DNA of 40,906 nucleotides from a virus: the IMG/VR virus record IMGVR_UViG_3300005529_000065, positions 1 through 40,906 of that record; one strand, 5' to 3'. Below, piece after piece: positions 7,543 to 15,423 of this stretch (position 1 is the stretch's first letter; the number at the start of each line of letters is the position of its first letter). The notes below the pieces were generated by a model that was not told the origin of the DNA, did not search any database, and saw only the letters and a program-made list of their open reading frames with translations. Both the position numbers and the translations under genes were made by a program.

Positions 7543-9444
7543 ATGCCGGCCATTCTGCCCACTCCGCTACCGGCGAATCTGTCGGGGGCGGGTTCCAGTG
7601 GCTCTTCGGCGGTCATCACTTCCCCGTGGGATGTTGTGATCGGCCCGTACGGGTTCATGTTGAACAACGACCCGAACACTCCTCTGCTGCGGGCTGGCGC
7701 GGATTACCGGTCCCCGTACGTGAACTATTCGGGCGCGCCGGGCGAGCAGGCCCTGGGGTTCTGGTGGCCCCGTACGCAGTACGCGTGGCATGGCGGTGCG
7801 GGTAACCCGACGTTGGATTCGCTGGGTTCGGGTGACACGTCCATTGCTCTGACCCGATTTGACGAGTCTGCGGGTGTGGACGTACTGACGACCCTGTCGC
7901 AGTTCTCGTTGCTGTATGACACGGACTTCATCACGTCGGTGGGTGCTACACCGACGGAGCTGGTGGCGGTGCAGGACCCGACGCTTGGCGCGATTGTGGT
8001 GTGGGGCGACGGGGCGAACCTGAAGTACTACAACGGTTCGACCACCGGCACTTATCAGGCCGTGACGGCGAAGACGATCTGCACCGATGGCGTGAAGGTG
8101 TACGCCGTGGTCGGTTCGCAGGCGATCGGGTACACGTCTTCGACTTCGACGGTGATGTACACGGGCCTGTCGGGTACGGCGTTGATCCGGTACGCAAAGC
8201 AGCGCCTGGTTTTGGCGCAGGGTCAGGCCATGTACGAGCTGTCGCTGTCGGCTTCTTCCGCTTCTTTGCCGTCTGCTTTCTTCACGCATCCGAACGCTAA
8301 CTGGAAGTGGACGGATGTGGCCGCCGGGCCCGGTGCGATCTACGCGTCCGGGTACGCGGGTTCCACGTCTGCGGTGTACATGTTCATCCTGAACACTTCC
8401 ACGGGTGCCCTGCCGGTCCTGTCGAGTGGTATCACTGCGTGTGAGTTGCCGGACGGCGAGCAGGCGCTGTGCTTGAACACGTACTTGAACTTGTTCATCG
8501 GCATCGGTACGTCCGTGGGCCTGCGGGTCAGCAGTTACAACAGCGATAACAGCATCATCCTGGCTCCGTTGACGTTCAACTCTATGGGCCCCGTGTATGA
8601 CATCGCGTCGTGGGACCGGTTCTTCTACACGTCCTGCCAGATGGCCGACAATGTGGACAACTGCGGCCTGATGCGGGTGGACTTGTCGTTCCCGACGGAC
8701 ACGAACCGTTACGCCTACCAGATGGATATCCGGGCGAACAACAGTGCACCCACCGGTTTCTCGGGGGTGACTGGTACGACATCGGCGGTCATCATCCTGA
8801 ACGGCCTGCCAGTGTTCATCGTCCCAGGTGCGGGTTTGTATGCGCAGTCGGCTACGCGCTATGTGCCGACGGGCTATTTGACTAGTTCGAAGATGTATTT
8901 CGGTATGACCGATTACAAGATTTTCGAGCGTGGCTCGTTCACGATGTCCGGCCAGGGCCAAGTGACGATGTCCACGTCCGTGGATTCGACCACTGGTTTC
9001 GTGTCCCGGGCGGTCGGCAATGCGGGGTTGACGTCTCGGGTTGAGGCGAACATCGGCGGTCTCCGCGGTTCGTTCCTCAAGGCGAGGTTCGATTTGCAGC
9101 GACCCACGACTACGCAGACCCCGGTGGTGCTGGGGTATTCGATGCGGGCGTTGCCGTCGCAGGCCCGCGAGGACGCGTGGACGTTGCCGCTGCGCGTGTA
9201 TGACCGGGTGGAGGGTCCGTACGGGGAGACCGTTCACCAGTCGGCGATCAGCGTGGTCCAGGGTATTGCGAACCTTGTGCGGTTCCAGACTCCGGTGATC
9301 TTCCAAACCTTTTTCGGTGAACCGGGCGGGGATTGGCAGACGTTCCTTGTTCAGGTTGAGAATTACGAATTCAAGCAGGCGACCGCCGAAGATGGTTGGG
9401 GCGGCACGCTGACCCTCTCTCTTCGCACGCTCACGGGAGAGTGA
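7543..9444 (+). CDS. large tail protein, beta-rich
   Basis: 633 residues from ATG 7543, with GGGGGTG upstream. Repeated short strands such as LVAVQDPTLGAIVVWGDG and TICTDGVKVYAVVG suggest a beta-propeller in residues about 100-420, followed by a beta-rich C-terminal domain (YEFKQATAEDGWGGTLTLSL). Size and position resemble tail nozzle or stopper proteins of short-tailed phages. No enzymatic motif seen. Confidence 0.6.
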   Translation: MPAILPTPLPANLSGAGSSGSSAVITSPWDVVIGPYGFMLNNDPNTPLLRAGADYRSPYVNYSGAPGEQALGFWWPRTQYAWHGGAGNPTLDSLGSGDTSIALTRFDESAGVDVLTTLSQFSLLYDTDFITSVGATPTELVAVQDPTLGAIVVWGDGANLKYYNGSTTGTYQAVTAKTICTDGVKVYAVVGSQAIGYTSSTSTVMYTGLSGTALIRYAKQRLVLAQGQAMYELSLSASSASLPSAFFTHPNANWKWTDVAAGPGAIYASGYAGSTSAVYMFILNTSTGALPVLSSGITACELPDGEQALCLNTYLNLFIGIGTSVGLRVSSYNSDNSIILAPLTFNSMGPVYDIASWDRFFYTSCQMADNVDNCGLMRVDLSFPTDTNRYAYQMDIRANNSAPTGFSGVTGTTSAVIILNGLPVFIVPGAGLYAQSATRYVPTGYLTSSKMYFGMTDYKIFERGSFTMSGQGQVTMSTSVDSTTGFVSRAVGNAGLTSRVEANIGGLRGSFLKARFDLQRPTTTQTPVVLGYSMRALPSQAREDAWTLPLRVYDRVEGPYGETVHQSAISVVQGIANLVRFQTPVIFQTFFGEPGGDWQTFLVQVENYEFKQATAEDGWGGTLTLSLRTLTGE

Positions 9445-9445
9445 A

Positions 9446-9646
9446 ATGGATGAGGCACTCAAGCTCTATCTGGATGTGAAGTTCGACGGGATCACTGAGC
9501 ACATCAAGGATATCAAGGGCGCGGCAGATAAGCATGATACGCGTATCGCCGCTCTTGAGAAGAAGGTGTGGGCGATCACAGGTGGGTTGTCGTTGGCGTC
9601 GACCATTTCGGCGTCGTCGTTTATCTACGTGCTGGTCAACCGTTGA
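9446..9646 (+). CDS. XhlA-like small membrane protein (lysis region)
   Basis: 66 residues. An amphipathic coiled N-terminus (KFDGITEHIKDIKGAADKHD; TRIAALEKKVW) is followed by one C-terminal membrane segment (ITGGLSLASTISASSFIYVL) and a short basic tail. This layout matches hemolysin XhlA-type proteins, which sit in phage lysis cassettes as membrane partners of holins. It starts 1 base after the tail gene stop. The family is suggested by architecture only. Confidence 0.65.
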   Translation: MDEALKLYLDVKFDGITEHIKDIKGAADKHDTRIAALEKKVWAITGGLSLASTISASSFIYVLVNR

Positions 9647-9795
9647 TCGGTCTCGGTGGGTACACGTTCGGTCCGACGGTTGTCACGTCTCAACGGGACA
9701 CGTTGCCGGAGAGTTTCTGGGTTTGCCAGGCCGCTGCTGCGGCTCTGGTCGGTGGTGAGGTCGACGGGTGGCCGTCGCAGTGGGAGAGAAAATGA
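9643..9795 (+). CDS. possible small protein of 50 aa
   Basis: A TTG at 9643 overlaps the preceding stop (TTGA), giving 50 residues ending QWERK and overlapping the next start by 4 bases. It fills a gap that would otherwise be empty in a tightly packed operon. The start codon is weak and no family is recognised, so the gene is probable rather than certain. Confidence 0.45.
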   Translation: MIGLGGYTFGPTVVTSQRDTLPESFWVCQAAAAALVGGEVDGWPSQWERK

Positions 9796-10091
9796 ACCTG
9801 ATCCTGTCTTTTCTGGGTAAGTACATTCGCCCTATCGAAACGTATGGTTACTCGTTCCTGGGCCTCATTGCAGGGAGCGGCTCCGGTGCCGTCTCTCTGT
9901 CTGCGTCCACGTCGGCGCTGGCTGCTGCTTTCCCGGCAGTGACCCATCTGATCGTCGAGGTTGTGAAGGACGTGAAGGATGCGTACGCGCTGCTGAATTC
10001 GGACCTGCAGGACCTGAAGGCTTCGGCCGTTGCGGCTGAGGCTGAGGTCAAGGCGGACATCGCGGATGTTCAGAAGGCCACTGGGGCCTGA
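9792..10091 (+). CDS. small membrane-associated protein (lysis region)
   Basis: 99 residues from ATG 9792, preceded by GGGAGAGAAA. A hydrophobic segment (SFLGLIAGSGSGAVSLSAST, residues about 16-35) is followed by helices with a heptad-like pattern (VVKDVKDAYALLNSDLQDL) and an Ala/Glu/Lys-rich tail. One membrane pass plus a coiled coil fits a lysis accessory or holin-like role. Family unknown. Confidence 0.55.
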   Translation: MNLILSFLGKYIRPIETYGYSFLGLIAGSGSGAVSLSASTSALAAAFPAVTHLIVEVVKDVKDAYALLNSDLQDLKASAVAAEAEVKADIADVQKATGA

Positions 10092-10092
10092 G

Positions 10093-10392
10093 GTGGGACG
10101 CCGCTCCGAACGTTTCCTCAACGGTTTCGCTGACTGGTTTGCGTCTCGGGGCGGCATCTACCAGACCACTTTCGTGGTCGGGGTGTGGTGGTTCTTCGAG
10201 GCCGTGACGGGTCACGCCAACGACATCACGATGTTGACGGTGCTGACTGTGTATTCGGCTGTTACTCAGCCGATCCTTGCCTACTGCGCGCGTCGCGCGG
10301 CGGAGAGGGCTGACGAGTTGATGGCTGCCGTGAAGGCCGAAGAGGACTTGATTCTTCACGAGATTCAGGAGATTGAGCATGACGGTTCTTGA
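10093..10392 (+). CDS. putative holin, two membrane segments
   Basis: 99 residues from GTG 10093. Two hydrophobic segments, residues about 22-41 (TTFVVGVWWFFEAVT) and 48-65 (MLTVLTVYSAVTQPILA), are followed by a charged C-terminal helix (RAAERADELMAAVKAEEDLI). Lying directly before the endolysin gene, it is the best holin candidate. The C-terminal half also resembles small proteins of the low-affinity iron permease type; this is weak. Confidence 0.6.
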   Translation: MGRRSERFLNGFADWFASRGGIYQTTFVVGVWWFFEAVTGHANDITMLTVLTVYSAVTQPILAYCARRAAERADELMAAVKAEEDLILHEIQEIEHDGS

Positions 10393-11266
10393 CGGCCGGG
10401 CTGTTTACAATTACGCGGTCGGTGCGGGGTTCACCCGCGCGGAGGCCGCGATCATGACCGCTATCGCGCATTACGAGTCTGGCTGGGACACGACGAATAT
10501 CGGCGACCAGTCGCTGTCGAAGTACGGTTCCCGTGGGCTGTGGCAGATCTTCACGGGGGCGCATTCCCCGAGTGAGGTGCTCGGGCACGGCGGGTCGACG
10601 TGGACGCTGGCTTTGGCGGATGAACTGTTCGACCCGGTGAAGTGTGCGCGGGCCGCGCACATCGTGTACCGGGAGCAGGGCTTCCGGGCGTGGTCGACGT
10701 ACAACAACTATCACACCTCTTCTGGGTTCCAGAAGATTGTCGCGGAGGCGTCGCATTGGTCGAGTCCGGTGAACCCCCAGCCGACGCCCCCTGCGCCCAA
10801 GCCCGTGGCTGCGCCTGGGTCGGGCCCTGTCGCCACTGCGCCGGACCCGATGTCGGAGCTTCGGAAGAAGGCTCTGGCGAACGCGGAGAGGGCCGTCCAT
10901 GACGGCACAGACTTCGGTGTGGGTATGTGCCTGCGGACCGTGCGGGGCTACTACGAGCTGCCGGCTGACGGCAACGAGCCGACCGCCGCGTCCGCGTGGG
11001 ACGACTGCCCGAAGGCGAACCGGCACCCGGGTGGGGGGACGAAGGCCCCGGCCGGTGTCCCGTTCATCTTCTCCGGTGGCAGTTCGGGTGCTGGGCACAT
11101 CGTGCTGATGCTTGGCGACAACAAGGGTGGCTGTATCAGCACCGACATCAAGCGGCCGGGCAAGGCCGACTACACAACCATCGGTCACATCCTGAACACG
11201 TGGACGGATCTCCACGCCGAAGGCTGGGTCGGTCATCTGGAACAGGTGGATATCTGGCATGGCTAA
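10379..11266 (+). CDS. endolysin with lysozyme-like and C-terminal peptidase/amidase-like domains
   Basis: 295 residues from ATG 10379; AGGAG lies 7 bases upstream, while the earlier TTG at 10373 is too close to it. N-terminal domain (residues about 1-120): AIAHYESGWD with Glu33 as likely catalytic acid and SRGLWQIF, typical of lytic transglycosylase/lysozyme-like folds. A Pro/Ala linker (about 128-153) follows. The C-terminal domain has one Cys (GMCLRT) and a later His (GAGHIVLML), the order found in CHAP/NlpC-P60 enzymes. There is no signal peptide, so release needs the preceding membrane proteins. It would cut peptidoglycan at lysis. Confidence 0.8.
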   Translation: MTVLDGRAVYNYAVGAGFTRAEAAIMTAIAHYESGWDTTNIGDQSLSKYGSRGLWQIFTGAHSPSEVLGHGGSTWTLALADELFDPVKCARAAHIVYREQGFRAWSTYNNYHTSSGFQKIVAEASHWSSPVNPQPTPPAPKPVAAPGSGPVATAPDPMSELRKKALANAERAVHDGTDFGVGMCLRTVRGYYELPADGNEPTAASAWDDCPKANRHPGGGTKAPAGVPFIFSGGSSGAGHIVLMLGDNKGGCISTDIKRPGKADYTTIGHILNTWTDLHAEGWVGHLEQVDIWHG

Positions 11267-11579
11267 TTCGAAGAACGGGAGTATCCCTCCCTGCAACCCG
11301 TCCCCGGTTGTGGTGCAGGACAACGTGCTGTCGGAGATGGCGGCGTTCATGCCGTCCCGGCAGCAGGACTACGCGACCACCCCGGAGCGTATCCGCCTGA
11401 TGGCGGCGTCTGGTGTTCAGTCCCCGGATGCGGCGTTCCCGAACCCGGACCCGCGTCACGACGGTTCGATCTCGGACACGGGCCCGATCGGGGTTCTGGA
11501 CTTCCGTGCCGGCATCAACGAGAACATGGCTGCGCCGGATCCGCATTCGACGGACGGCGCCCACTGGCTGAACCACTGA
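11259..11579 (+). CDS. hypothetical late protein
   Basis: 106 residues; ATG 11259 overlaps the endolysin 3' end by 8 bases. Polar, with many Pro, Asp and Asn, no membrane segment. C-terminus APDPHSTDGAHWLNH. Unrecognised. It overlaps the next gene by one base. Confidence 0.6.
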   Translation: MANSKNGSIPPCNPSPVVVQDNVLSEMAAFMPSRQQDYATTPERIRLMAASGVQSPDAAFPNPDPRHDGSISDTGPIGVLDFRAGINENMAAPDPHSTDGAHWLNH

Positions 11580-11803
11580 TGGCCCGGTTGACGGGCGGGG
11601 AGCGGAAGAAGCTCCCGTCGTCGGACTTCGCTGAGCCGAAGTCCCGCAAGTATCCGATTGAGGATGCGGCTCATGCGCGGAACGCGTTGTCGCGGGTGGC
11701 GCAGAACGGTACGGCTGCGGAGAAGAAGCAGGTCCGTGCGGCGGTTCACAAGAAGTTTCCCGGTATCCATTCCACGGATGCCGGGCACTACGGTAAGGAT
11801 TGA
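11579..11803 (+). CDS. small basic protein, DUF6582-like
   Basis: 74 residues from ATG 11579. The pattern KLPSSDFAEPKSRKYPIEDA then HARNALSRVAQNGT is a conserved small-protein family in actinobacteria and their phages (KLP..FA.P..R.YPI.D..HARNAL.R). Function unknown; basic and probably helical. The match is from memory of the family pattern. Confidence 0.7.
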   Translation: MARLTGGERKKLPSSDFAEPKSRKYPIEDAAHARNALSRVAQNGTAAEKKQVRAAVHKKFPGIHSTDAGHYGKD

Positions 11804-11818
11804 GGGGAGGAACCACTA

Positions 11819-11956
11819 ATGGCTTTCAGCAACTTCCTCGGCAACAACGGCGACGGCGTCATGATCGCTGGCGACGCTGGCCCTGGGGTCACTGGCCCGG
11901 AGAGCATCTCTCACACTCTGGCCGACGTGCCCGGTAACGAGAGCACCGGCTTCTAG
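11819..11956 (+). CDS. hypothetical 45-aa protein, last gene of the late operon
   Basis: ATG 11819 is preceded by GGGGAGGAACC, a strong ribosome-binding site. The product is Gly/Asp-rich (NFLGNNGDGVMIAGDAG) and ends NESTGF. It is followed by two hairpins that close the operon. Function unknown. Confidence 0.65.
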   Translation: MAFSNFLGNNGDGVMIAGDAGPGVTGPESISHTLADVPGNESTGF

Positions 11957-11970
11957 TCCTAGGTGGTGAT

Positions 11971-11987
11971 CCAGCGTCTCACGCTGG
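11971..11987 (+). terminator. hairpin at end of late operon
   Basis: CCAGCGT (11971-11977) and ACGCTGG (11981-11987) form a 7-bp stem with a 3-nt loop just after the last late gene. No T-tract. Confidence 0.5.
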
Positions 11988-12023
11988 GATGCCCCTAGAA
12001 GGTACCTAGCGTGCCCGCAGAGA

Positions 12024-12067
12024 CAATGGCCCCATCTTCCCATATCCGTGGGAGGGTGGGGCCATTG
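12024..12067. terminator. bidirectional terminator hairpin between converging operons
   Basis: CAATGGCCCCA (12024-12034) and TGGGGCCATTG (12057-12067) pair over 11 bp, with partial inner pairing. It lies between the rightward late operon and the leftward integrase operon and could stop both. Confidence 0.75.
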
Positions 12068-12085
12068 CGGCGTTCTACGGGGCTC

Positions 12086-12328
12086 CTAGCGCTTCCGGGG
12101 TTTCTTGTCCGGGATCTTGATGGGTGTGGCGTGGATGCCGACCGGACCCCGCCGGGCGGGGGTGCCGTGCTTCACGAGGTGGTGCAGGTCGATGGCGTGG
12201 CGGTTGCAGACGACGACGTAGGTTTTGATGCCGTCGGGGTTGATGAGTTCCCAGCGTTCGCCTTCGTCCCCGCAGAGGTTGCATTCTCCCTGCCACAGGC
12301 CGGTGAGTTGGTCTCTTGGGTCAGCCAC
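12086..12328 (-). CDS. small Cys/His protein downstream of integrase
   Basis: 80 residues; GTG start overlaps the integrase stop by 8 bases, so it is co-translated with integrase. ECNLCGDEG then VVVCNRHAIDLHHL gives a Cys-x2-Cys...Cys-x2-His pattern, consistent with a small zinc-binding domain; the C-terminus is basic (PDKKPRKR). It could be a recombination directionality factor or other DNA-binding partner of integrase, but no excisionase signature is seen. Confidence 0.65.
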   Translation of the reverse strand: MADPRDQLTGLWQGECNLCGDEGERWELINPDGIKTYVVVCNRHAIDLHHLVKHGTPARRGPVGIHATPIKIPDKKPRKR

Positions 12329-13361
12329 TGCGTCTCCTAGTGAAGTCGACGGTGATGATGTTGGAGTCTTCCACGGCCGGGGCCTCCATGAACGACTTGC
12401 CCTTCAGGTACTCGTCCAGCTTCTGCCGCTCATGGTTGGTGCCGATGTAGTGCTGGGTCATCGACGCGTCGGAGTGGTCGAGGAACGCCTGGGTGATGTG
12501 GATGGCCCGCGCCTCCCCCGAGTCCGCGAGCGCGTCGAACAAGGCCCGCGCGGAGGACCGCCGGAACGTGTGGAAGCCCTCGTACCGTCCGTCCATGTCC
12601 ACCGCGGCGAGAGCCTTGTGGGCGATGTCGCGGGGAGTGAACGGCAGTGACGGGATGTAGCTGCGCTGGCCGGCCCTGCCGCCACGGTGACGCCGAGGCA
12701 CGAGGAACCAGGACTTCTGCGGCGTGCCGCACTGCTCGGTGTACACCGTCAGCCAGGAGCGCAGTTCCCGGTCCAACTCGGCGGTGATCGGGAGGGTCCG
12801 CTCCCGTTGAAGCTTGACATTCACATAGCGGATGGAACCCGCTTCGAGGTTCACGTCACCGACCCGCAGTTCGGCGACACTTGACACTCTCACGCCCGTG
12901 TGGATCGCAATGGCCAACGCTATCCGGTCCCTCGGGTTGTCGGCACTCTCGATCGCTGCGGTCATCTGCGCGGGGGTGAGGCGCTGCCGCTCCCGCTTGT
13001 AGACCTTGCGGCAGGTCACCCGCCGCATCGGGTCCTCGTTGAGCATCCCTTCGTCGCGGGCCCACTTGCAGAACGCCCGCAGGTTCGCGACGGAGTTGTT
13101 GAACGCACCGGCCTCTACCTGGGTGTTCCGGCCCCTGGGGCCGTAGAACCAGCGCTCCATGTGGTCCACGGTCAGGTCACGCACGGGGATGTTCCCGATG
13201 TCGTTGAGGAACCGGCGCATCTCCCCCTCGATGCAGCGCATGGTGTGGGGCCGCGCTCCACGGGTCCGCCGGTGGCGGAGGTACTCCTCGATCGCCTTGC
13301 TCAGGTACATGGCGCTGTCTACTTCCGTTGAGTGGAGCGTGGACTGAGTTGAGTGTGCCAC
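12321..13361 (-). CDS. int: tyrosine integrase
   Basis: 346 residues. N-terminal SAM-like core-binding domain (residues about 15-115), then the catalytic domain with Arg158 (HTGVRVSS), a probable Lys183, His264-x2-Arg267 (HTFRR), His296 (LDHSD) and nucleophile Tyr305 (QHYIG): the full tyrosine recombinase set. It would integrate the phage into the host chromosome. The GTG at 13361 lies 9 bases from a leftward copy of the dispersed TTGACAG element; an internal ATG at codon 18 is an alternative start. No att core is recognisable nearby. Confidence 0.93.
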   Translation of the reverse strand: MAHSTQSTLHSTEVDSAMYLSKAIEEYLRHRRTRGARPHTMRCIEGEMRRFLNDIGNIPVRDLTVDHMERWFYGPRGRNTQVEAGAFNNSVANLRAFCKWARDEGMLNEDPMRRVTCRKVYKRERQRLTPAQMTAAIESADNPRDRIALAIAIHTGVRVSSVAELRVGDVNLEAGSIRYVNVKLQRERTLPITAELDRELRSWLTVYTEQCGTPQKSWFLVPRRHRGGRAGQRSYIPSLPFTPRDIAHKALAAVDMDGRYEGFHTFRRSSARALFDALADSGEARAIHITQAFLDHSDASMTQHYIGTNHERQKLDEYLKGKSFMEAPAVEDSNIITVDFTRRRSG

Positions 13362-13370
13362 TGACCTGCG

Positions 13371-13384
13371 GAACTGTCAACTAA
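13371..13384 (-). promoter_or_regulatory. dispersed element, copy 2 (TTAGTTGACAGTTC)
   Basis: Leftward copy 9 bases before the integrase start codon. Confidence 0.6.
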
Positions 13385-13563
13385 CCAGTTCCAGGCTCTG
13401 GTCATCGACTCACCTGATGCCGTTTGACCTGCGGCGGAGCAACCCCCCAGAGGCTTGGGTAGAGTTGACGCCGTGGTTACTGCACTGTTCCGTACCGTGT
13501 CGCATTTGTCCTCACTTCGCTTCCTGTCTTCGTTCGTCAAGGACACTACATGTTGTGCCCGGG

Positions 13564-13577
13564 TTACTTGACAGTGC
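13564..13577 (+). promoter_or_regulatory. dispersed element, copy 3 (TTACTTGACAGTGC)
   Basis: Rightward copy 74 bases before the HTH-protein start. Confidence 0.6.
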
Positions 13578-13651
13578 CGGCCCTTGTGGCGCAAGATCAC
13601 TCACGTAAGTTACTCGTAGTACCAACTCAGCCGAACACTTAGGACTCTGCC

Positions 13652-14086
13652 ATGGGCGCACCCTTCATCCTCCCCGAGGACGACAACGAGCTGGAGAAGC
13701 TCATCCTCGAACACGGTCAGGCGGAGGTAGCACGCATGTACGGCGTCACCCGCGGGGCAGTCGCCGCACGCGTCGCCAGGGCCCACGAGCGTGGGCAGAT
13801 GCGGAGAATCCAGCCCCGTCGGGACTACAGCAAGTACATCCCGTGGACCCTCGACGCCAAGCACAAGAACCACGACACGGCGAAGAAGCTCCGCATCTAC
13901 GGGGCCCTCCAGGAGGGCTGGCCCGTCACCGCCGACGAGGAACGACGCCTCCGGACGTGGATGGGCCTGCTCGACTCCGACGGCCTGGTGTTCGCCTACG
14001 ACCGGTCGGAGGGGTTCTACCGCGTCCCCCGGCAACCCGAGGACGTGGGGTACATCCGCCAACCGGAACCATCCTCCGGAAAGTGA
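13652..14086 (+). CDS. HTH DNA-binding protein, candidate immunity repressor
   Basis: 144 residues from ATG 13652. Residues about 20-45 form a helix-turn-helix (HGQAEVARMYGVTRGAVAAR), followed by a basic segment (RRIQPRRDYSK) and a mixed C-terminal domain. It is transcribed divergently from integrase and is closed by its own terminators (14132-14185), the usual setting of a phage repressor. If the dispersed TTGACAG elements are operators, this is the leading candidate for the protein that binds them. Function inferred from context and the HTH. Confidence 0.65.
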   Translation: MGAPFILPEDDNELEKLILEHGQAEVARMYGVTRGAVAARVARAHERGQMRRIQPRRDYSKYIPWTLDAKHKNHDTAKKLRIYGALQEGWPVTADEERRLRTWMGLLDSDGLVFAYDRSEGFYRVPRQPEDVGYIRQPEPSSGK

Positions 14087-14131
14087 AACCTGTCCCGTTA
14101 CACTGTCTCTTAACAACAGCAGTTGATTGGT

Positions 14132-14185
14132 GGCGGCTCCGCCGCCTTCCTCTCATCATCTTCGTGGGGGCCCTCCGGGGCCCCC
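14132..14185 (+). terminator. tandem hairpins after HTH gene
   Basis: GGCGGC/GCCGCC (14132-14146, 3-nt loop) is followed by GGGGGCCC/GGGCCCCC (14166-14185, 4-nt loop) and then TTCGTTTTG, a rho-independent type terminator. Confidence 0.75.
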
Positions 14186-14278
14186 TTCGTTTTGTTCATC
14201 ATCCTTGTGGCCGCTGCGCGGCCCATCACTTGTCTGTGCTATCTTGCGTGGAACTGTTCATCAATCGTGGGAGTGAGC

Positions 14279-14452
14279 ATGGGCAAGTGGCACGAGGACT
14301 GGCACCTGATCGTCTCTGCCGTGGGCTGTGGTGACTGCGGCGCCCGAAGGGGCGAGGACTGCGTGGGCCGACAGCTGTGCGCGTCCCGGTCCCGGCGGGC
14401 ATTTGCGGCAGACCCAGCCGAAGCGTGGCTGGCAGCTCATCCGAACGGATGA
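14279..14452 (+). CDS. small Cys-rich protein (zinc-binding-like)
   Basis: 57 residues from ATG 14279, with GGGAG upstream. CGDCGARRGEDC gives three closely spaced Cys and a further Cys follows (QLCASRSRRAF), resembling the short CxxCGA..G..C modules common in actinobacterial and phage small proteins. C-terminus AWLAAHPNG. First gene after the repressor-like gene's terminators. Role unknown. Confidence 0.65.
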   Translation: MGKWHEDWHLIVSAVGCGDCGARRGEDCVGRQLCASRSRRAFAADPAEAWLAAHPNG

Positions 14453-14464
14453 TCCTTGCGCTTG

Positions 14465-14478
14465 ATAGTTGACAGTTC
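14465..14478 (+). promoter_or_regulatory. dispersed element, copy 4 (ATAGTTGACAGTTC)
   Basis: Lies 56 bases before the membrane-protein start at 14534 and is followed by a short GTGCC/GGCAC hairpin. Confidence 0.6.
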
Positions 14479-14533
14479 CACGTGCCGGAGGCACAGTCTT
14501 CCCAACGGAGTCAACCGGTGGGAGGCAAAGGGA

Positions 14534-14686
14534 ATGAAGATCTGGTGGGCGTGGGCCGGGCTGATCCCGGCCATCAACCTCGGGGTGGTGCCCGGGAACG
14601 CGGCAACCTCCCAGTCGTGGGCCCTCGGCTGCGTCTCGGCGGCGCTGCTGTGGACGGGCACGATCCTCTGCGCACGGAAGGTCTGA
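14534..14686 (+). CDS. small membrane protein
   Basis: 50 residues from ATG 14534, with GGAGG upstream. Two hydrophobic stretches, WWAWAGLIPAINLGVV (residues 4-19) and WALGCVSAALLWTGTIL (29-45), predict two membrane passes. It precedes the SsgA-like gene by 3 bases. Function unknown. Confidence 0.6.
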   Translation: MKIWWAWAGLIPAINLGVVPGNAATSQSWALGCVSAALLWTGTILCARKV

Positions 14687-14689
14687 CCG

Positions 14690-15100
14690 ATGCGAGTGCT
14701 CCAGACCACCAAGTTCACCCACGTTGCTACCGGTTCCCGCGGGGACGTGGTCATGTCGTTCGACCCCGAGTCGCCGCTGGTGGTCAACTTCGACTTCGAC
14801 GTCGAGGGCGTGGCCGCCAAGTGGATGTTCTCGCGGGACCTCGTCGCCGAGGGCTGCTACTCCCCCAACGGCGTGGGAGACGGTGACTGCCGGTTCTGGG
14901 CGGACAACGACGGCACCACCGACATGCTCACGGTCCTGATCTCCTCCCCGGAGGGCGAGGCGGTCCTGGACGTGCCCCGCCAGTCGGTCCTGTTCTTCCT
15001 GGAGACCTGTGACGCGCAGGTGCGCCGCGGGTCGAAGGCGGAGGACATGGCGCTGGCGGAGCAGGTTGAGCTGCTGCTGGGTGCCCTGTTCTGCGGGTAG
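14690..15100 (+). CDS. SsgA-like sporulation/cell-division regulator
   Basis: 136 residues from ATG 14690. The order and content match SsgA-like proteins (SALPs): FDPESPLVVNFDF, then KWMFSRDLVAEG, then GDGDCRFW, then LTVLISSPEGEAVLDVPR and a C-terminal FLETCD segment. SALPs occur in morphologically complex actinomycetes, where they steer septation, spore maturation and cell-wall remodelling. A phage copy could alter host division or development during infection or lysogeny. Identification rests on family pattern; function in the phage is inference. It is followed by a copy of the dispersed element. Confidence 0.82.
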   Translation: MRVLQTTKFTHVATGSRGDVVMSFDPESPLVVNFDFDVEGVAAKWMFSRDLVAEGCYSPNGVGDGDCRFWADNDGTTDMLTVLISSPEGEAVLDVPRQSVLFFLETCDAQVRRGSKAEDMALAEQVELLLGALFCG

Positions 15101-15116
15101 TTAGTTGACAGTGCTA
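15101..15116 (+). promoter_or_regulatory. dispersed element, copy 5 (TTAGTTGACAGTGCTA)
   Basis: Full consensus copy directly after the SsgA-like gene, before a 330-base region without genes. Confidence 0.65.
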
Positions 15117-15224
15117 CGATGATCTGGCACCACTGAGAGTCCCACAACATGGCCTAGGGCGCGGGCGCAAATCCGGCCGACAACGGAAGGCCGGGACCGG
15201 TGCACGAGTAGGGCCCCACTTGAT

Positions 15225-15423
15225 GGGGACGACGGCATGTCGCACCACCCGAGATAAGCCCTAGCTGGACCCGCCAGACGCACTGGGGGCTAGGCGCTCA
15301 CCAAGCCGGCAGCGACCGGGACTGGCTAACTCAATCCTCAAGGGCGCGCTAGGTGCCCCGCAGACCGTCCCCCACCCCCTCGGGCCAGGTCGCGGTGCGC
15401 GAGTTCGATTCTCGCGGCGTCCA
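15225..15423 (+). ncRNA. tRNA-like / tmRNA-like structured RNA candidate
   Basis: The 15101-15447 interval holds no supported gene. Its 3' end has a clear tRNA T arm: GCGAG-TTCGATT-CTCGC (15399-15415) followed by acceptor-like GGCGTCC and A (15416-15423). GGACGAC (15227-15233) pairs with that acceptor strand at 6 of 7 positions. GCACC (15242-15246) pairs with GGTGC (15394-15398) directly next to the T stem, as helix P2 does in tmRNA. Inner helices include GCGAC/GTCGC, CTGGC/GCCAG and CCTAGC/GCTAGG. No convincing tag peptide is seen and it is shorter than usual tmRNA, so identity is open. Confidence 0.45.

Larger units (their letters stand above)
13362..13651. promoter_or_regulatory. divergent control region between integrase and HTH gene
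   Basis: 290 bp without a supported gene, between the leftward integrase and the rightward HTH protein. It holds two copies of the dispersed element in opposite orientation (13371-13384 leftward, 13564-13577 rightward), one for each transcript. This is where a lysis-lysogeny switch would be expected. I cannot place a -35/-10 pair with confidence and see no attP core. Confidence 0.6.

Noticed and set aside
12000-13650. attP site near integrase
   Set aside because: No tRNA-like segment or convincing direct repeat core found; a host attB sequence is required.
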